Below are positions 43,931 through 56,427 of a stretch of DNA of 64,000 nucleotides, one piece after another. Source of the stretch: Trichoplax adhaerens (taxonomy: Eukaryota; Placozoa; Uniplacotomia; Trichoplacea; Trichoplacidae). Where the stretch lies: NCBI RefSeq assembly GCF_000150275.1, contig NW_002060943.1, positions 2,880,462 through 2,944,461 on the forward strand, read 5' to 3'. Under the pieces are notes generated by a model, which saw nothing but the letters and a program-made list of their open reading frames with translations, made no database searches and had not been told where the DNA came from. Position numbers and translations under genes: made by a program. Within the stretch, counting starts at the first letter, position 1; every line of letters begins with the position of its first letter.

Positions 43931-45244
43931 GCAAATTTACCGAAGTAGTTTTTCGTCCTAAGTTAATAACACAACCCATTAACAAATTACTACACAGCTA
44001 CAAAGAGTAATTTAAACGTAGTATAAGCTTATTAAAATACTTAAAAGTTTGTTTGCAACAATGATAAATGATACACTAGATCGATTATGGTATCGGCAAA
44101 CATTTAAAACAACAACAAACAATAACTAAACTTTTACAGTCACTTATTGGTGCCTCTTTCAATCTTGCAATAATTAGAAAGATTGAATTTATATTCACAA
44201 CATAATTGAACTATCGGACACTATCGAGAGACATCGATTACAATTAAAATCATGACGGCAGTTTTCTAATTTAAGACTCTTACGTAGAGCTAACTTCCTA
44301 CTTGTCAGTATTGTAAATTACTTGTCATAATGATAGTTGATATAGTAATCGTAATAAATTTTCAAACTTGAAATATAATGTATTGAAATGATCAAGTTTA
44401 ATTAATTTTTAATATTGTGTTGTCTTTTAAAAATAATGAATGATAATTTAAATTCGTAGAAAAGCATTGGTGCTTATCGTATTGTATCCATTTCAATCAA
44501 TTTTGATCAAGTATTGTATAATTGCTTGACATTAGCTAAAGAAGCTCTTTCAACTACACAGAATTTATTGTAGAAGTCCAATCTATTTTAAAACATCTAC
44601 TTTGTTATTTAGGCATTGAATAGATAGAATTGAAAAGTTGGACTGGTAACTAATATTGGTAATTGTCAACTCTGGCGCCGTGCAACGGAAACCCCATTAT
44701 ATCATCTTAGACTACTTAGACTACCTGGCGCTATTTCAACTTCCTTCCTATTCCTACTCTTACAGAGTCGATATCTTAAGAGTAAATTTCCACTCAATAA
44801 TAAATGAGACATAAATTTCTTATCTATCTGCATTAAATATAATAAAATTACATGAAGATCCAATATTATTATAAAATCTTTTACATGAGAATTAATTAAT
44901 TAATCAATCTGTTTTGTCCAATTAGAGATTATTTTTAATTAATTACTATAAAATTTACTTTCATCAATATGAATCAATATTGTCTGTTTAGAGATTATGT
45001 TTAATCGTGAAGAATTTCAAATTAAGCCTCCGTTTCGTCTTGGTGATATGCCTTTGATGATTCCCATATCCTAAATTGATGAAAGTATTTTCTCGAGGTT
45101 ATCAAATTATTTGCTATAATTTATACGAGGCAGTTATTTTATAATTGTAAATGAAGGAAATTACTGTGAATGAAATAAGGTATATTAATACTGGGTATAT
45201 GAATTTTACCTAAAATACAGACGATAATTGTAAGATAGAATATT

Positions 45245-45266
45245 TTCTCAGATAACATTATCTGAG
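45245..45266. repeat. Short perfect inverted repeat
   Basis: CTCAGATA and TATCTGAG flank ACAT. It is an isolated small hairpin or dyad in non-coding DNA. Confidence 0.6.
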
Positions 45267-46109
45267 GTCAGAATAATACGGTAGTATCCGCTATTTTAAT
45301 AAATTATCAAGTTTAAAATAAAATTTCAATTCATTATTATACGCCAAACTTAAGCAGTTGAATAACGCTAACTGCGACAAATTTCCTTATTTAATGTAGG
45401 CGCACGCGGAGACAACCAAATTTCGAATTAATTAAAGAAATGAGATAATAATTGGATATAAACTTTTTTTTTACTCATTGATCATGGATGGCAGAAGTGA
45501 TTGAAATTGAAAATTATTTCTTACACGCACGCTTCCTTCAAGAATGTAATTTTAATACATAGCTAGACTTATAACTACAGCGGAAATAGCAAGATTTTTA
45601 AAATTGAAATTTAAAAATATGGACTTTTCATTATTTTATCTAGCTAAGTCATTAATAATAAGTATCATTTGTGTCTAACATATTTAGAACTCGTCATAAA
45701 ATTAATGTAGCCTAAAACTTGTAAATTGTAAAGTAAAGTAATGTATTAAGTATATTTACTCCTAACCTAGCTATCTGCAAAGCTGATGAAGAATATCGTA
45801 ACTCTTTCTACACGATTGTAAAATATCTCACCTTCAACATTACTTAAAATATATTAAGATGTATAAATTTTTAAACTATTTTTTACAGTGATTCTAGCTA
45901 ATCTCATACCAGCCAGTTTACTGTTACCAATAGATTATTTTTCCTATTTCTGCTGTGCTTCTAATTGAGTTCGAGCTTTTATCTGTCATCGCCGTAAAAT
46001 CACTCAGATTAATTTAAAGATATGGATGCTGAAGAATTGACGTAAAATTCGCATCAGTGAACATTAACAACGAAAAGTTTGTTCAATTTACCCATTATAT
46101 TTCGACATT

Positions 46110-46134
46110 GATAGCAAATTTAAAATTTGCTATC
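46110..46134. repeat. Perfect 12-1-12 palindrome
   Basis: GATAGCAAATTT, one A, then AAATTTGCTATC. It is a candidate cruciform or dimer-binding dyad with no adjacent gene. Confidence 0.85.
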
Positions 46135-46399
46135 GCACTATATTGTCAATTTTCTTTCTCGGAGTTTGTCGTGTAAATTATACTGTAAATATTGAAAGCA
46201 GCTTACGAAAGGCAACTAATCTTCTCTTTCGATCAGAAAAGATGGATACAGAATCAATGCGCAAGTAGAATGATTACTATGGCATAATCAGAATAATTTA
46301 TAGTCATTTATGAAGTTATTTTTTTCCCTAACATCATGCCAAGTAGACATAATAATTGGACATATACTACATATCATCACTTGGACTTTGCGTTAAATC

Positions 46400-46830
46400 G
46401 AAAGGATTTTGCTTCTAATTTTAAAAAAGACTCAACCTTTAAGATCAAGAATATATTTAGAATATTTTCCAAAATTTATAAAGCATATCATAGAGATAGC
46501 TCAATTCTTTTCTAGGATACGATGGCTTGATAATCAAGTTTTATGTCCACGATTTTCTATTCGGATGGTTGGAGAAACTATCTTGTCATCAGGAAGCAAA
46601 TATTGTAATAATGCAACGAAAATTCCTTCAGTGATTAACGGAACTACCATTTCGTACTGTATCCTTCCACTTTCTTCTATTATCCCATAACTACAGAATT
46701 TGAATTATCTTTATTAACCAATGGAGATAAAAATAGTTTCAAATTACTGGCGTAAGATAAATCTAATAAGTTATGAAAGCATGCTGCAAAAGATATTAAA
46801 GCTCCAGTGCAAATAAATGCACTTGGATGA
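46400..46830 (-). pseudogene. Possible orphan exon or decayed coding tract
   Basis: On the minus strand, 46816-46690 and 46690-46545 read as two open stretches in different frames with protein-like content (a hydrophobic, leucine-rich part, then GIIEESGRIQYE... and LLQYLLPDDKIVSP). The frames meet near 46690, where TTCTGTAG could be an acceptor making the second stretch a real exon. No partner exons or known family were identified. The plus-strand 93-codon frame at the same place looks like its shadow. Confidence 0.25.
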
Positions 46831-47992
46831 TAGATAATGATCCAGGCTTACATAAAATATAAACCAAATACAACACGAGCTTTAATGGAATAGATCTTGT
46901 TTTCCTTGGAGAATCATCTCAGAGAACCTTCAGAAAACAAATGATATTTACCTAATATTTACTTTGCAGGCTAAATGATGGATTTCTGCTAAGATTATTC
47001 AACTAAAAATATCATTTTAATGTCTCCCTTCCTATATCATTACCTCGAATTTGAATTTTTAACCTATCTTAGGGCATCAGCGTAATACTGCTTCAGATTC
47101 AGTTCGCAAATTAGATATTAAAAGGGCATAAAAACTAGGACAAAAAATATTCTAATCAACATTTGCTAGCTTTACCTTGGCAAACTACGCTGCGTAGACT
47201 ATCGTGTAAAAAGCTAGCAGCAAAGAAATTACTTTATCAACGATCATGCAGTTCTTAAACAGTGCGAGGCAAAGAAATTTACATTTATAGATGTTATGTT
47301 ATTCCACAAATAGTAGTATTAATGACTAGGCTAAAATACTATAGATAAACTGCACTTTGATTTCGGTATGAAGTAGGAATGAACTAAATTTTAGCTCGGG
47401 TAGCTAAAAATAATGTACACATTTACGATTGAAGACTTTTATAAGCAGTATTTACTTATTTTACTTGTCCCTGGTAGAATGGTAAATGGTAAGATCATTC
47501 TGAAAGAATTTGGAAAAGTCTGGTTTATGTCTTGTATAAAGATTACCAAATCGTTCTGCAAGAAGTATCAATTAGGGTGTTATTAATGTAACTGGTTTAT
47601 TCTTAGAATAAGCGAAATACCAAGATACATTAATAAATATCATATCAATGATATGTTAACATATAGGGCAAAGGCTAATAAACTTATTGTGAAAATTCGA
47701 CAGTATCATTAATTCTGAACGAAATTTTAAATTCAATTCCAAATTTTATGCACAGATACTGTATTGTTCGTTAAGATTGCAAAGTTTGAATGCATAACTC
47801 AATACTTATACCGTAGTGAATTTAAAGTTAATAGAAAGGTATTACAACAAATTTTAGCGAGGATAGATAATTGCTTATCTTTGAAGTAATAACGGTAATT
47901 GCCATCTAGCGATGGATTATTCTATGTTTACAAATTAAAATAGAAATACTTATAATGTTTACGGTAATATATTATAAGTTGGAGTTTCCAAT
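46831..47992. other. Spacer downstream of the GPCR gene
   Basis: Non-coding, AT-rich. It will include the GPCR 3' untranslated region, but no canonical minus-strand AATAAA is obvious close to the stop. Confidence 0.35.
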
Positions 47993-49027
47993 TTATGCCA
48001 ATATGGCATCGGAAGCGTTGCAGTAATACTGATGTAGATACTTTAATTTCTTACGAAGTGATCTATTGGTAATAATATAAGCCAATGGATTAAGTGCAGT
48101 GGTAATTAAACATATTAAGTGTATTAAATTAACTTGATTAATCGATACTCTGAATAACACGTTCGATTTATACTCACAATGTACCAGTAATACCATAGCT
48201 AATGGTATTAAACACACAAGATGCGCTATAGTAATAAAAAGTGTTATAGCAATGGATTTACGGATATTTATAGCATGTTTAGGAAATGCTTTTACTTTAG
48301 TATTGTATTTACCTTTAATAAGGGCAATTATGAAAATGATGCTATAGCAAATTAAGACAGTACATATAGTTAAGAATAATAAGGCTATTAATATCATAAG
48401 ATACAAACGATAGGTTGTATGAAATAATTCGATTTTTTCAGTTTCTGATTCGATAGGTTCTGTCGAATGCGATCGTTGTTGTGGAATGCGATCTAGCATA
48501 ATTAAGAAAAAGATCAACGGAACTACGGCAATAATTAGAGCTGAGCACCATGTTAAAATTAATAGGTTGACCAATTTTTTTCTTGTCACCATACCAGTAT
48601 AATTATACGGAGAGGCAATGGCAAAGCATCGATCAATATTGACGGCCATCATCATGATTAAAGATATCCCGAATATAAACAGCAAGAAGGAATTTAAAAT
48701 TTGATATAAGACCAAAGTCGTCATCGAGTATTGCATTACATTAACGATGATGTGGAAAGGTATTACAACCAATGCCATTAATAAATTGGCTGATGCTAAG
48801 TTCGCTAAGAAAATATTGTTGGTACTTCTTAATTCAGGCCATCGATAAATCACGGATAAATACGTGACATTGCCTAGAGTGCTAAGGACCACTATAGCTG
48901 CATAAACGATATTTAAATAAATGGAATTGGATAGACCCATCTGCATTCCATATGTACCTTTTGTTGCGTTGGATCCAAGCACAGACAAGATTGAAGATGA
49001 ATCTACGGAAAGTATGGATTCCATCAT
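47993..49027 (-). CDS. Rhodopsin-like (class A) G-protein-coupled receptor
   Basis: Intronless 344-aa seven-helix receptor at the plasma membrane. Helices run at about 36-61, 70-95, 103-130, 150-176, 206-236, 256-282 and 297-320. Class A marks are GN at 52-53 (1.50), W160 (4.50), P275 in helix 6 and NPLAY at 313-317. Departures: position 2.50 is Asn81 instead of Asp (LASAN), DRY is DRC (132-134), helix 6 lacks CWxP (it has CLIP), and position 3.25 is Tyr108, so the usual helix 3 to ECL2 disulfide is absent. ECL2 has no cysteine at all. Asn-x-Ser/Thr sites are few in the N-terminus. The start is the first of two adjacent ATGs, 50 bases after a TATA-type box. The ligand is unknown. The pattern fits a lineage-specific receptor and not a named orthologue. 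Confidence 0.93.
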   Translation of the reverse strand: MMESILSVDSSSILSVLGSNATKGTYGMQMGLSNSIYLNIVYAAIVVLSTLGNVTYLSVIYRWPELRSTNNIFLANLASANLLMALVVIPFHIIVNVMQYSMTTLVLYQILNSFLLFIFGISLIMMMAVNIDRCFAIASPYNYTGMVTRKKLVNLLILTWCSALIIAVVPLIFFLIMLDRIPQQRSHSTEPIESETEKIELFHTTYRLYLMILIALLFLTICTVLICYSIIFIIALIKGKYNTKVKAFPKHAINIRKSIAITLFITIAHLVCLIPLAMVLLVHCEYKSNVLFRVSINQVNLIHLICLITTALNPLAYIITNRSLRKKLKYLHQYYCNASDAILA

Positions 49028-49076
49028 GACTGATATACCAACTAAAGGGAAATAGAAAGAGGTTTAATGCTATCCG

Positions 49077-49085
49077 CTATATATA
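49077..49085 (-). promoter_or_regulatory. TATA-type box of the GPCR gene
   Basis: TATATATAG on the minus strand, 50 bases before the ATG, identical to the nonamer at 22171-22179. Confidence 0.5.
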
Positions 49086-50999
49086 CCTTTGGCTATGGGT
49101 GGATCAGAGGAAGTGCGGAAACAAAAAGTGATTATTAGAATAAATGCATCAACAAAGTTCATACTTGACAGTTTATGTTATCAACAACCTTTTCAAAATA
49201 ATTGATTATTCAATTAAATAATTAATTCAACCCGACAATATCTTCAGTATATCTAGTTACAGCCTGTGTTATTATTCATTTGTTTACCTAAACTTATATT
49301 GCTATCCAGGATAAGATCGACTATCATTCAGTGTAAAATAATTAGCGGAAAATAAAATCCTTTTTAAACAATAAATTCTTTTATGAAAAAAAGAAAAAAT
49401 AGAAAGAGATGATGCTGACCATTGTCGCTGAATGAGTCTTGATTTTTGTCTTGATTATCGTAGTAGAAATTAAAAATTAAAGATTACCATTAATCACTAA
49501 ATATCTTTTTTCTATTGGGATATTAGTTTGATGACAATATAAACTCATTTTAAAAGAGTATACTATCGCATTTATTTATACTCTACGATACTTTCTTCAT
49601 TATTGGCTCAATGATGACAATAAATTATACTCATGTATGATAAACTCTAATATAGCTTACGTTACTAACTTGACTGCTAGGGCATAAGTACTTTCAATTG
49701 GTAAAGGGTAAACCGGATCAGAGCCATAAAACGGATTAGATATTTAGTTGTACCCTAGATACATCGGCAACTTCCACTGTCACAACTTGCACTCTATATT
49801 TCTGAACAAGGTTTCCTTCCTTGTCAGTTCAACGCCTAGACGACTGCTAGAATGGTATATCCTTCTTTAAGGTACCGATACGTAAGTAGATATAGTAATA
49901 TACTGTATGATTAAACAATAACTCAGCAGTAAACATCAATGCGAAACACTTGATTAATTGCTCTAAACTACTGTTTCATTTAAAAAATTATTAAATAATA
50001 ACGGCGACTTACAGGTCGCAAAATTGACTGTTTTTATTAGAATAACAAACAAAACGGTAACTCAGTAGCTACTAGGAAGTCCTTAATTAATTAATCATAA
50101 AGAAAAAATTTATTCATTCAGCTATTATTAAGCAATGAAATGGCGCTCTCAATTCCTCTTAGAAATGATTCAATAATCTTGAATTGATTGTTTTCATAAC
50201 TGATGCCTTATATACAACTAGTCTAATTGTTTACTTTGCCAAATTAATTTATCCTTCCATTAGCCAATCCTGTCTCATTATTGTCGTATCTATTGCATAG
50301 ACAAATGTAATACAGTAGTAAAGCCTACGAGTATTCCCAATAGTTAATTCATTCATCAATTCAGCCTCTTTTCAGACGGCAGGGGACATAAAATCCCTAT
50401 TCTAATAAAATATAAATGAAAACTAGCCTAATATCTTTACAACCGTTTTCCATATACTCGAAATCACATTTATGATATGATATCATGTAATTTTGGAAAA
50501 CTGCTGAACATATATCTTAATGTTGGAAGCGCATCAAGTAGTTTCAATATCTTTTAATCATTCTAATAGTATGTATAACCTTAAAGCCGCATCTGCTAGA
50601 TTAATATTTTTAATCTTTTAGCTACTATACTTCATGAGACTATGCTTCGGAATTGTTAAATCTAGGAATTAATTTTATAGTACACAAATTTTTTTGTCCT
50701 TTTGTTGCAATCTTAAGCTGCGATGTTCGCATAGAATACAAGAATGGCACCGGTAATCAACTCTGCTTGTATTATAAACATTGTTCATCGTCCAGGGCTA
50801 TGATAATGTCAGTGTTAATAGCACCTTCAAATGTCAAAAAAAATTAATAAATAATCTTTCTTTTAAATATAATACCGTCCGCAATTAAGATTAATGTTGT
50901 TTTTGAAACTATCATTCTCTAAAGATTTTATTAATTATTGAATAATTACTTGTAGATGTTGCGATGATTATTAATATTGCACTTATCCTTTAGTGTTTA
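49086..50999. other. Intergenic spacer
   Basis: No supportable gene. A plus-strand 64-codon frame around 50653-50847 has no initiator ATG or domain and is probably chance. Confidence 0.35.
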
Positions 51000-51610
51000 A
51001 GCATTGAATATTATTATGCATTTCGCTGTATCATAACGATACAGTTGATTTGGATTCTGCTCAATTGCAATGTGATCAATTATCAGAAATAGTTTCTTAA
51101 GGAAACAAAAGATGAATCGCTAACAGAATGACCTCCTATAGTATCGAAATTGATTATTCTTTAGGATTGCAATTAACTTTTTTCCATCTTTCCAGAAGAC
51201 AATAATTGAAAGAAGAAAACAATTAATCATGCTTTCTCACCGCTTTCGCTATTTTAATAGCTATCATTATTCTGTTATTATCAGTAAATTCAACTCATGC
51301 TTTAGGAAGTATTGGATAATATTGCTTATTTTGCTAAGTCATACTTGATGGAATACGATAAGATTCTGTCAAATTGCAACGTGATGATACGTTACACGAT
51401 ATAGTTCCATAAGCAAGGATAAATTGTTAACAGAATTGCTTTCCACAGTATGGAAATTGAATATTGCGAAGAAATTTAATTTAATTTTTCCTTCATTTTT
51501 ACAGTAAACAATAAGTAGAAGAAGGAAATAATCAGTCACGTTTTCTTACCACGCTTCACATTATAATATTTATCATTATTTTAGATCTCATTTATAATCC
51601 GTATTTTATC
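51000..51610 (+). repeat. Diverged ~308-bp tandem duplication
   Basis: Ordered shared blocks lie about 308 bases apart: CAATTGCAATGTGAT (~51061) with CAAATTGCAACGTGAT (~51371), then ATAGTTTC/ATAGTTCC, GTTAACAGAAT-like, GTATGGAAATTGA, TTTTTCCATC/TTTTTCCTTC, AGAAG.AAATAAT and TTATCATTATT. It is two copies of one old unit. Confidence 0.75.
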
Positions 51611-54045
51611 AAGTTGATGTGATAGATTCTCTTCATTAAACATAAAGAACATCTGAACGAAGAAATTAGATTAATGTCTTACTCAATGTTCTCTCATTAG
51701 TTTCATGGATATTTGACGCTCTTTCAATTAAGGGAAATCTACTTTAAATATAAAGCACATACTCACATTACTTATTGTTTATTGATAGCTAACCCAACCC
51801 ATTCAAAATATAGAGCGAATAATGTATCTGTCCAATTAATGTTATACTCAATATAAAATCATTTTTATCATGTCAACAAAGTTGATGATTTAAACGAATT
51901 AAGCAGGTTGCAATTTAGACTATCTATTACTTCATCTTAATTAACGATGATTATATAATAGTACAATTAATTATATGAGCCGCACAATAACACCAGTATC
52001 AAATTAAACATCAATAAATGTGTGTAGCCCCTGATTTAATTTTATCCTATTCGTAATTTTATTCATACGGTTTAAAAACTATCGTATTCAGGTAGAACCT
52101 TCTCTAATAAGACAGAAACATACAAATCATTTCCGAAGGAAAGAGAGCAATAGTCATACCGTAGAAATATTGCAAAAGGGATCATTATTAAATTATTATC
52201 TTCGTTCAATTCTCCAATTTAGAGGCAGATATCGAAAGAATCTTGAAAAGATCAGGATTATGTTTCCTTAAAAATCAGTAGCATCAAACAAGATAAATAA
52301 ATAGGATATAATATATTCTTTCATCTTTAAGGAGATAGGAATACTGATAAATTTATTTTATACCCTGGGGAATAGACATGCAAAGAAGATGTACTATGGA
52401 TTTTCTGTACTGTACATTTTTAATAACCATTTTATAATGACATAGTTGTAGCTAATATCCAAATAACATTTATAACGTCCATTTTCCGAACCGTAATTGT
52501 TAGCGCCTTTGCGTCTAAATGCCTTCAGGACGCGAATTTTCGTCTTACTTTCCATGTTTGACGTCAGAAAGAACAAATGCAAATTGTCACTTGATTACAA
52601 ATAATATCTTTTTCCAGAGCGTACTGGCAAATTCTTTGCCCTATTTCAAGGACACCCTCACTTAGGATTATTCTGTTTAATTTCCGTGAACATAATGTGG
52701 GCGCTTCCATCATGAGGCAATTTGGATGGAGGAAGATTTTCACATTTCCTCTTTTCCTAACGCTTAAAATTTAGGAAATAATTTTATCATTTCACATTTA
52801 TGCATCTATCAACAATAGCTTATCCTCTACTCTCTAGTACAATATTTTATGACAGTTCCAAATCTTCGTTTGTCGGTCCCATCTAGCAGAAAAATGAGTA
52901 AGACGAAGTTTGCTTGCTATCAAATCAAATGAAATATTTGAATTTGAAACAAATTCAGCTAGTGCGAATGAATAAATCTGTTTTAATCACTATTTGATAC
53001 TAGTTACACGTAGATTTTGTCATTTCTAGTATTATGAAATTATGTAGGATACCAAGTATTGTAGAATTTCAATATTTTAATTTTAAATGCAATACTCACT
53101 TATCAAATGATTGATTTATTATATTATGTTTATGTCTAAATCAAGAAGACAGATCAATAGATCAATTTACGCCGGTTTTGCCGGTTATCATATCATCAGG
53201 CTGCTTTAAATTATTTCTTTAAATGGAAAAAAACTTCATATATACAAAAATTAAGCTGCTAAATTGTCCTAGTAGTCCTTATTCTATCAGGATTATTCAC
53301 TTTCATTATAGCTAGAGCCATATATAAGCCTGAAAGACGGCTAAAAATTGAATCGAAGTATGATCTATTCCTTGGAAATATCATAAGAATCGTGTCGAAA
53401 ATTTGAAACCTCCATAATTTACGCCCTCTCCACACTCTAAGAATTGGTTGGATAAAATTAGGTGTTATAAATATCAGGTAATTACATAAATATTGTAGGG
53501 TAGCTTAACTTGGGTACTATGAGAACTTTATATCAGTTCTTACCCTTTATTTAGCCAGAGTCCATTTTCAATCATTTTCATCCGGTCTGTTTCGATCGAT
53601 TCGCCATAGGAATACTGGCAGAATGGCCAAATAAAAACCATTAACTTCTATCATATCCATAATAGGATTCTATTCTATGTCAAAGGTTGGTTAAAATATT
53701 ATTCCACTATTATTTTAACGTATTCTGACGATATTGTTACAGTATAAATGTTGAAGCCACTCCAAATTCGTTACTCGAAAGGAATAGTATGGACACCTAT
53801 ACACAGGATATGACATAAAATTAAAAATAGGCAGGCCAACCCGATCTAATATGGAAAGTTATTTTTGGGAATTGAGAATGGTTGTTAAGTATAGATCTTA
53901 TCTGTCTTGTATGGATTCTTTTTTTATTTAGTATTTGTCTATGCTGAAGCTTATTTAATTCCTGCACATAGGAACAAGTCCTCATAGCATAAGTTCGATT
54001 TGAGAGTACTTTCATCTCGTTTTCACCATCCACGAAATATTAAAG
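51611..54045. other. Spacer upstream of the LRR gene
   Basis: No gene or repeat seen. It should contain the LRR promoter, but I cannot point to a TATA box near 54046. Confidence 0.35.
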
Positions 54046-56314
54046 ATGCGTTCATGTTATAGTATAGCCATCGTTGTAGCTCTATTTTTTGCTCATGGAT
54101 ATGGTCTTTATTCTTTAGCGAACAATAAAAATTCCGAAGCCATCACCATCCGAGGAAATGGTAAAAGAGGATCGAAAAGCACTCATTACTTGTCATTTCA
54201 CAATTTTACAAATGTTGATAAACTTGCCGACACTCTAGCTCAGCACGTTAATATAACCCATTTGACATTGGAAGACGGGCAACTGGGTCATCTTGGAGAT
54301 CAAAACTGGCCAATTTTACCATTTCTAACTACGCTAGATATCAGTCGTGTCCGATTTGAGGAAATTAACATAAAATGGCTATCTCAACTGCCTTCACTAA
54401 CAGCTTTAACCGTCACCAATTGTCGACTCCAGCGCATTCCCAGTAGCCAATATCAAATCTTGCCAAGATTGAAATTTCTCAATTTGTCCCATAATCAAAT
54501 CAAAAGGATTTTATGTCATGATTTACGATCCTATCCCGGTTTGCTGCAGTTAAATTTAGATTTTAACACAATATTCGATATTGGTAGCGACAACTGCTCT
54601 CGTAGTCTATTCCCTTCAGCATTGCGAAGGTTATCCTTAGCGGAAAACTCCTTTCAAGAGATTTCTATTTATGCCTTTGATGGTCTACATCAACTAGTTA
54701 GTTTAGATATTAGTTCTAATAAATTACAAACCTTCCGTCAAGGTACCTTTGAATCACTACCGGCTTTAAAATGGCTCAATTTCGCAAATCAGAAGATCAA
54801 GAATAACCAAGCTTTTCATTACAATCCCAAAATATTCAAACCCTTTAATAGAAATACAGATTTGAATGTTACTATTCATCACATAGCCCAATGTAATTAC
54901 TGTGACTTATTACTACAACTACAAAATTGGCTAATTGGTGTTCATCACCAGTACCAAATTTTAAACTACAGAAAAATTCAATGCCACTCTAGCAGTATTA
55001 TTTATCCTAATCGATTAATTGTCTCTCTAGATGATCTAAATCGCACTTGTTCAACTGATGATAATAATACTCCAAGCGTAAATAACAGAGGCGAAAATTG
55101 CTGGTCATTAATTTTCTTTTTCGTGGGTATCATTTTCATAGCCATGGTAATTATTATTTGCGTTCTGGTTTATGATCGATTTCTTAGACAAAGATCCTTG
55201 CGTAAATGTTCGAATAGTAGTTGTAGCTCAAATTTTGCTGCCCGGACTTCGTCTCAAGATGCAACCAATAGCAATACACCGTCGTTAACTAATTCAAGTG
55301 AAAATTTAAGAAGATGTCAATCGCTAAACACTGATGGCTATATGGACGCAGCATCATCGGTAAATTCATGCCATATTAATGAAACCATAGATCTTCGTAA
55401 TATGCCAAAAAAATTTCACTTGAGCGACGATATCCATTCTAAACTACAAGCACTTGGCGTGAATAATCCACAGATGGTCATTAATGAACTATTTAAATTA
55501 AGACAGCAAGATTCTGAAATGTTTATAAATGAACAAACACAATCCATGAATAATGAAACATATAAGAAATCAAATCAACATAATGGAAGTAATATAAATT
55601 TGAAGGATGATGATGAGAGTGATTTAAGTAATGTTGATATGGAAACCAAAGATCCGGATGCAGTTGTGGAGCCACACGATAAAAGAGGAAGTCTACCATA
55701 TGACTGCCTACACCGGATGGTGATCGAGCAAGATCGTGATTCAGATTGCGAGAATAATTTGCAAGGTAATAGTAAAATAGAGACGCCAATAAATACCTTA
55801 AAAATAGCTAATTTATGCATGATATTAATCAATAAATTAAGATAGTATCTAAGACTGCGTTTATAGATATTGACAGTGGGATGAAAAATGATTTGAAATG
55901 TTACTAATAATCCTATAGGTGAAACTAACACTATGAGTAACCAACTAGCAGTAATGAATACAGAGAGTAATCAAAAAGAGTTGGCAGAAAAGGGAGAAAG
56001 TGATAATAATACAACATTGCTTAAGATATCGCCAGTAGAAATGGAAGATACAGAAGGATGTCCTTCTCTTAAATTTACAACAGTCTCGAAAGAGCAAGCT
56101 TATGGACAAGTTAGTAATTTTTTATATGTATAATAATAAAATATCATATCATGATAGTTCTAGGTATAGTAGAAAGTAAAGTGTTCTGTTTATTGATTAA
56201 TTATATGTTGTTAAAGTTGAATGATAATTGACTTCAAAGACTATTTATTGCCTTAATTATGGTGCTTTTCAGGTCGAAAATACAGTTCAGAAGATTCCAG
56301 TAATGAAAGTCTAG
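54046..56314 (+). CDS. Single-pass leucine-rich-repeat receptor-like protein (3 exons)
   Basis: Type I membrane protein. Exons 54046-55765, 55919-56109 and 56273-56314 join in frame (phases 1 and 0, GT..AG) to give 650 aa. If intron 1 is retained, translation ends at 55845 (599 aa). Residues 1-20 are a signal peptide. Leucine-rich repeats run from about 70 to 260, including LKFLNLSHNQI, LLQLNLDFN, LRRLSLAEN and LVSLDISSNKL. A cysteine-bounded LRR C-terminal cap follows (CNYCDLL...WL... with a later CHS, about 282-315), then a short stalk and a transmembrane helix at about 352-376. The ~270-residue cytoplasmic tail is serine/asparagine-rich and lacks a TIR, kinase or death domain that I recognise. 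Exons 2-3 add an acidic stretch and end in VMKV, a possible PDZ-binding end. Probably an adhesion or signalling receptor. No named orthologue. Confidence 0.88.
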
Positions 56315-56421
56315 GCTAGAATTATAATTTAAACTTCCCTGACTCTAGTTGTAAGTTTATTGCGTTTTATTTTATTTCTATGATTGAAATGAAGTTTATA
56401 TAAGATGTTACAAAGTTAAAC

Positions 56422-56427
56422 ATTAAA
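56422..56427 (+). terminator. Possible polyadenylation signal of the LRR gene
   Basis: ATTAAA about 110 bases after the exon 3 stop. Confidence 0.3.

Noticed and set aside
55523-55931. Minus-strand frames across the LRR gene tail
   Set aside because: Antisense shadows of the serine/asparagine-rich cytoplasmic coding sequence, with no motif of their own.
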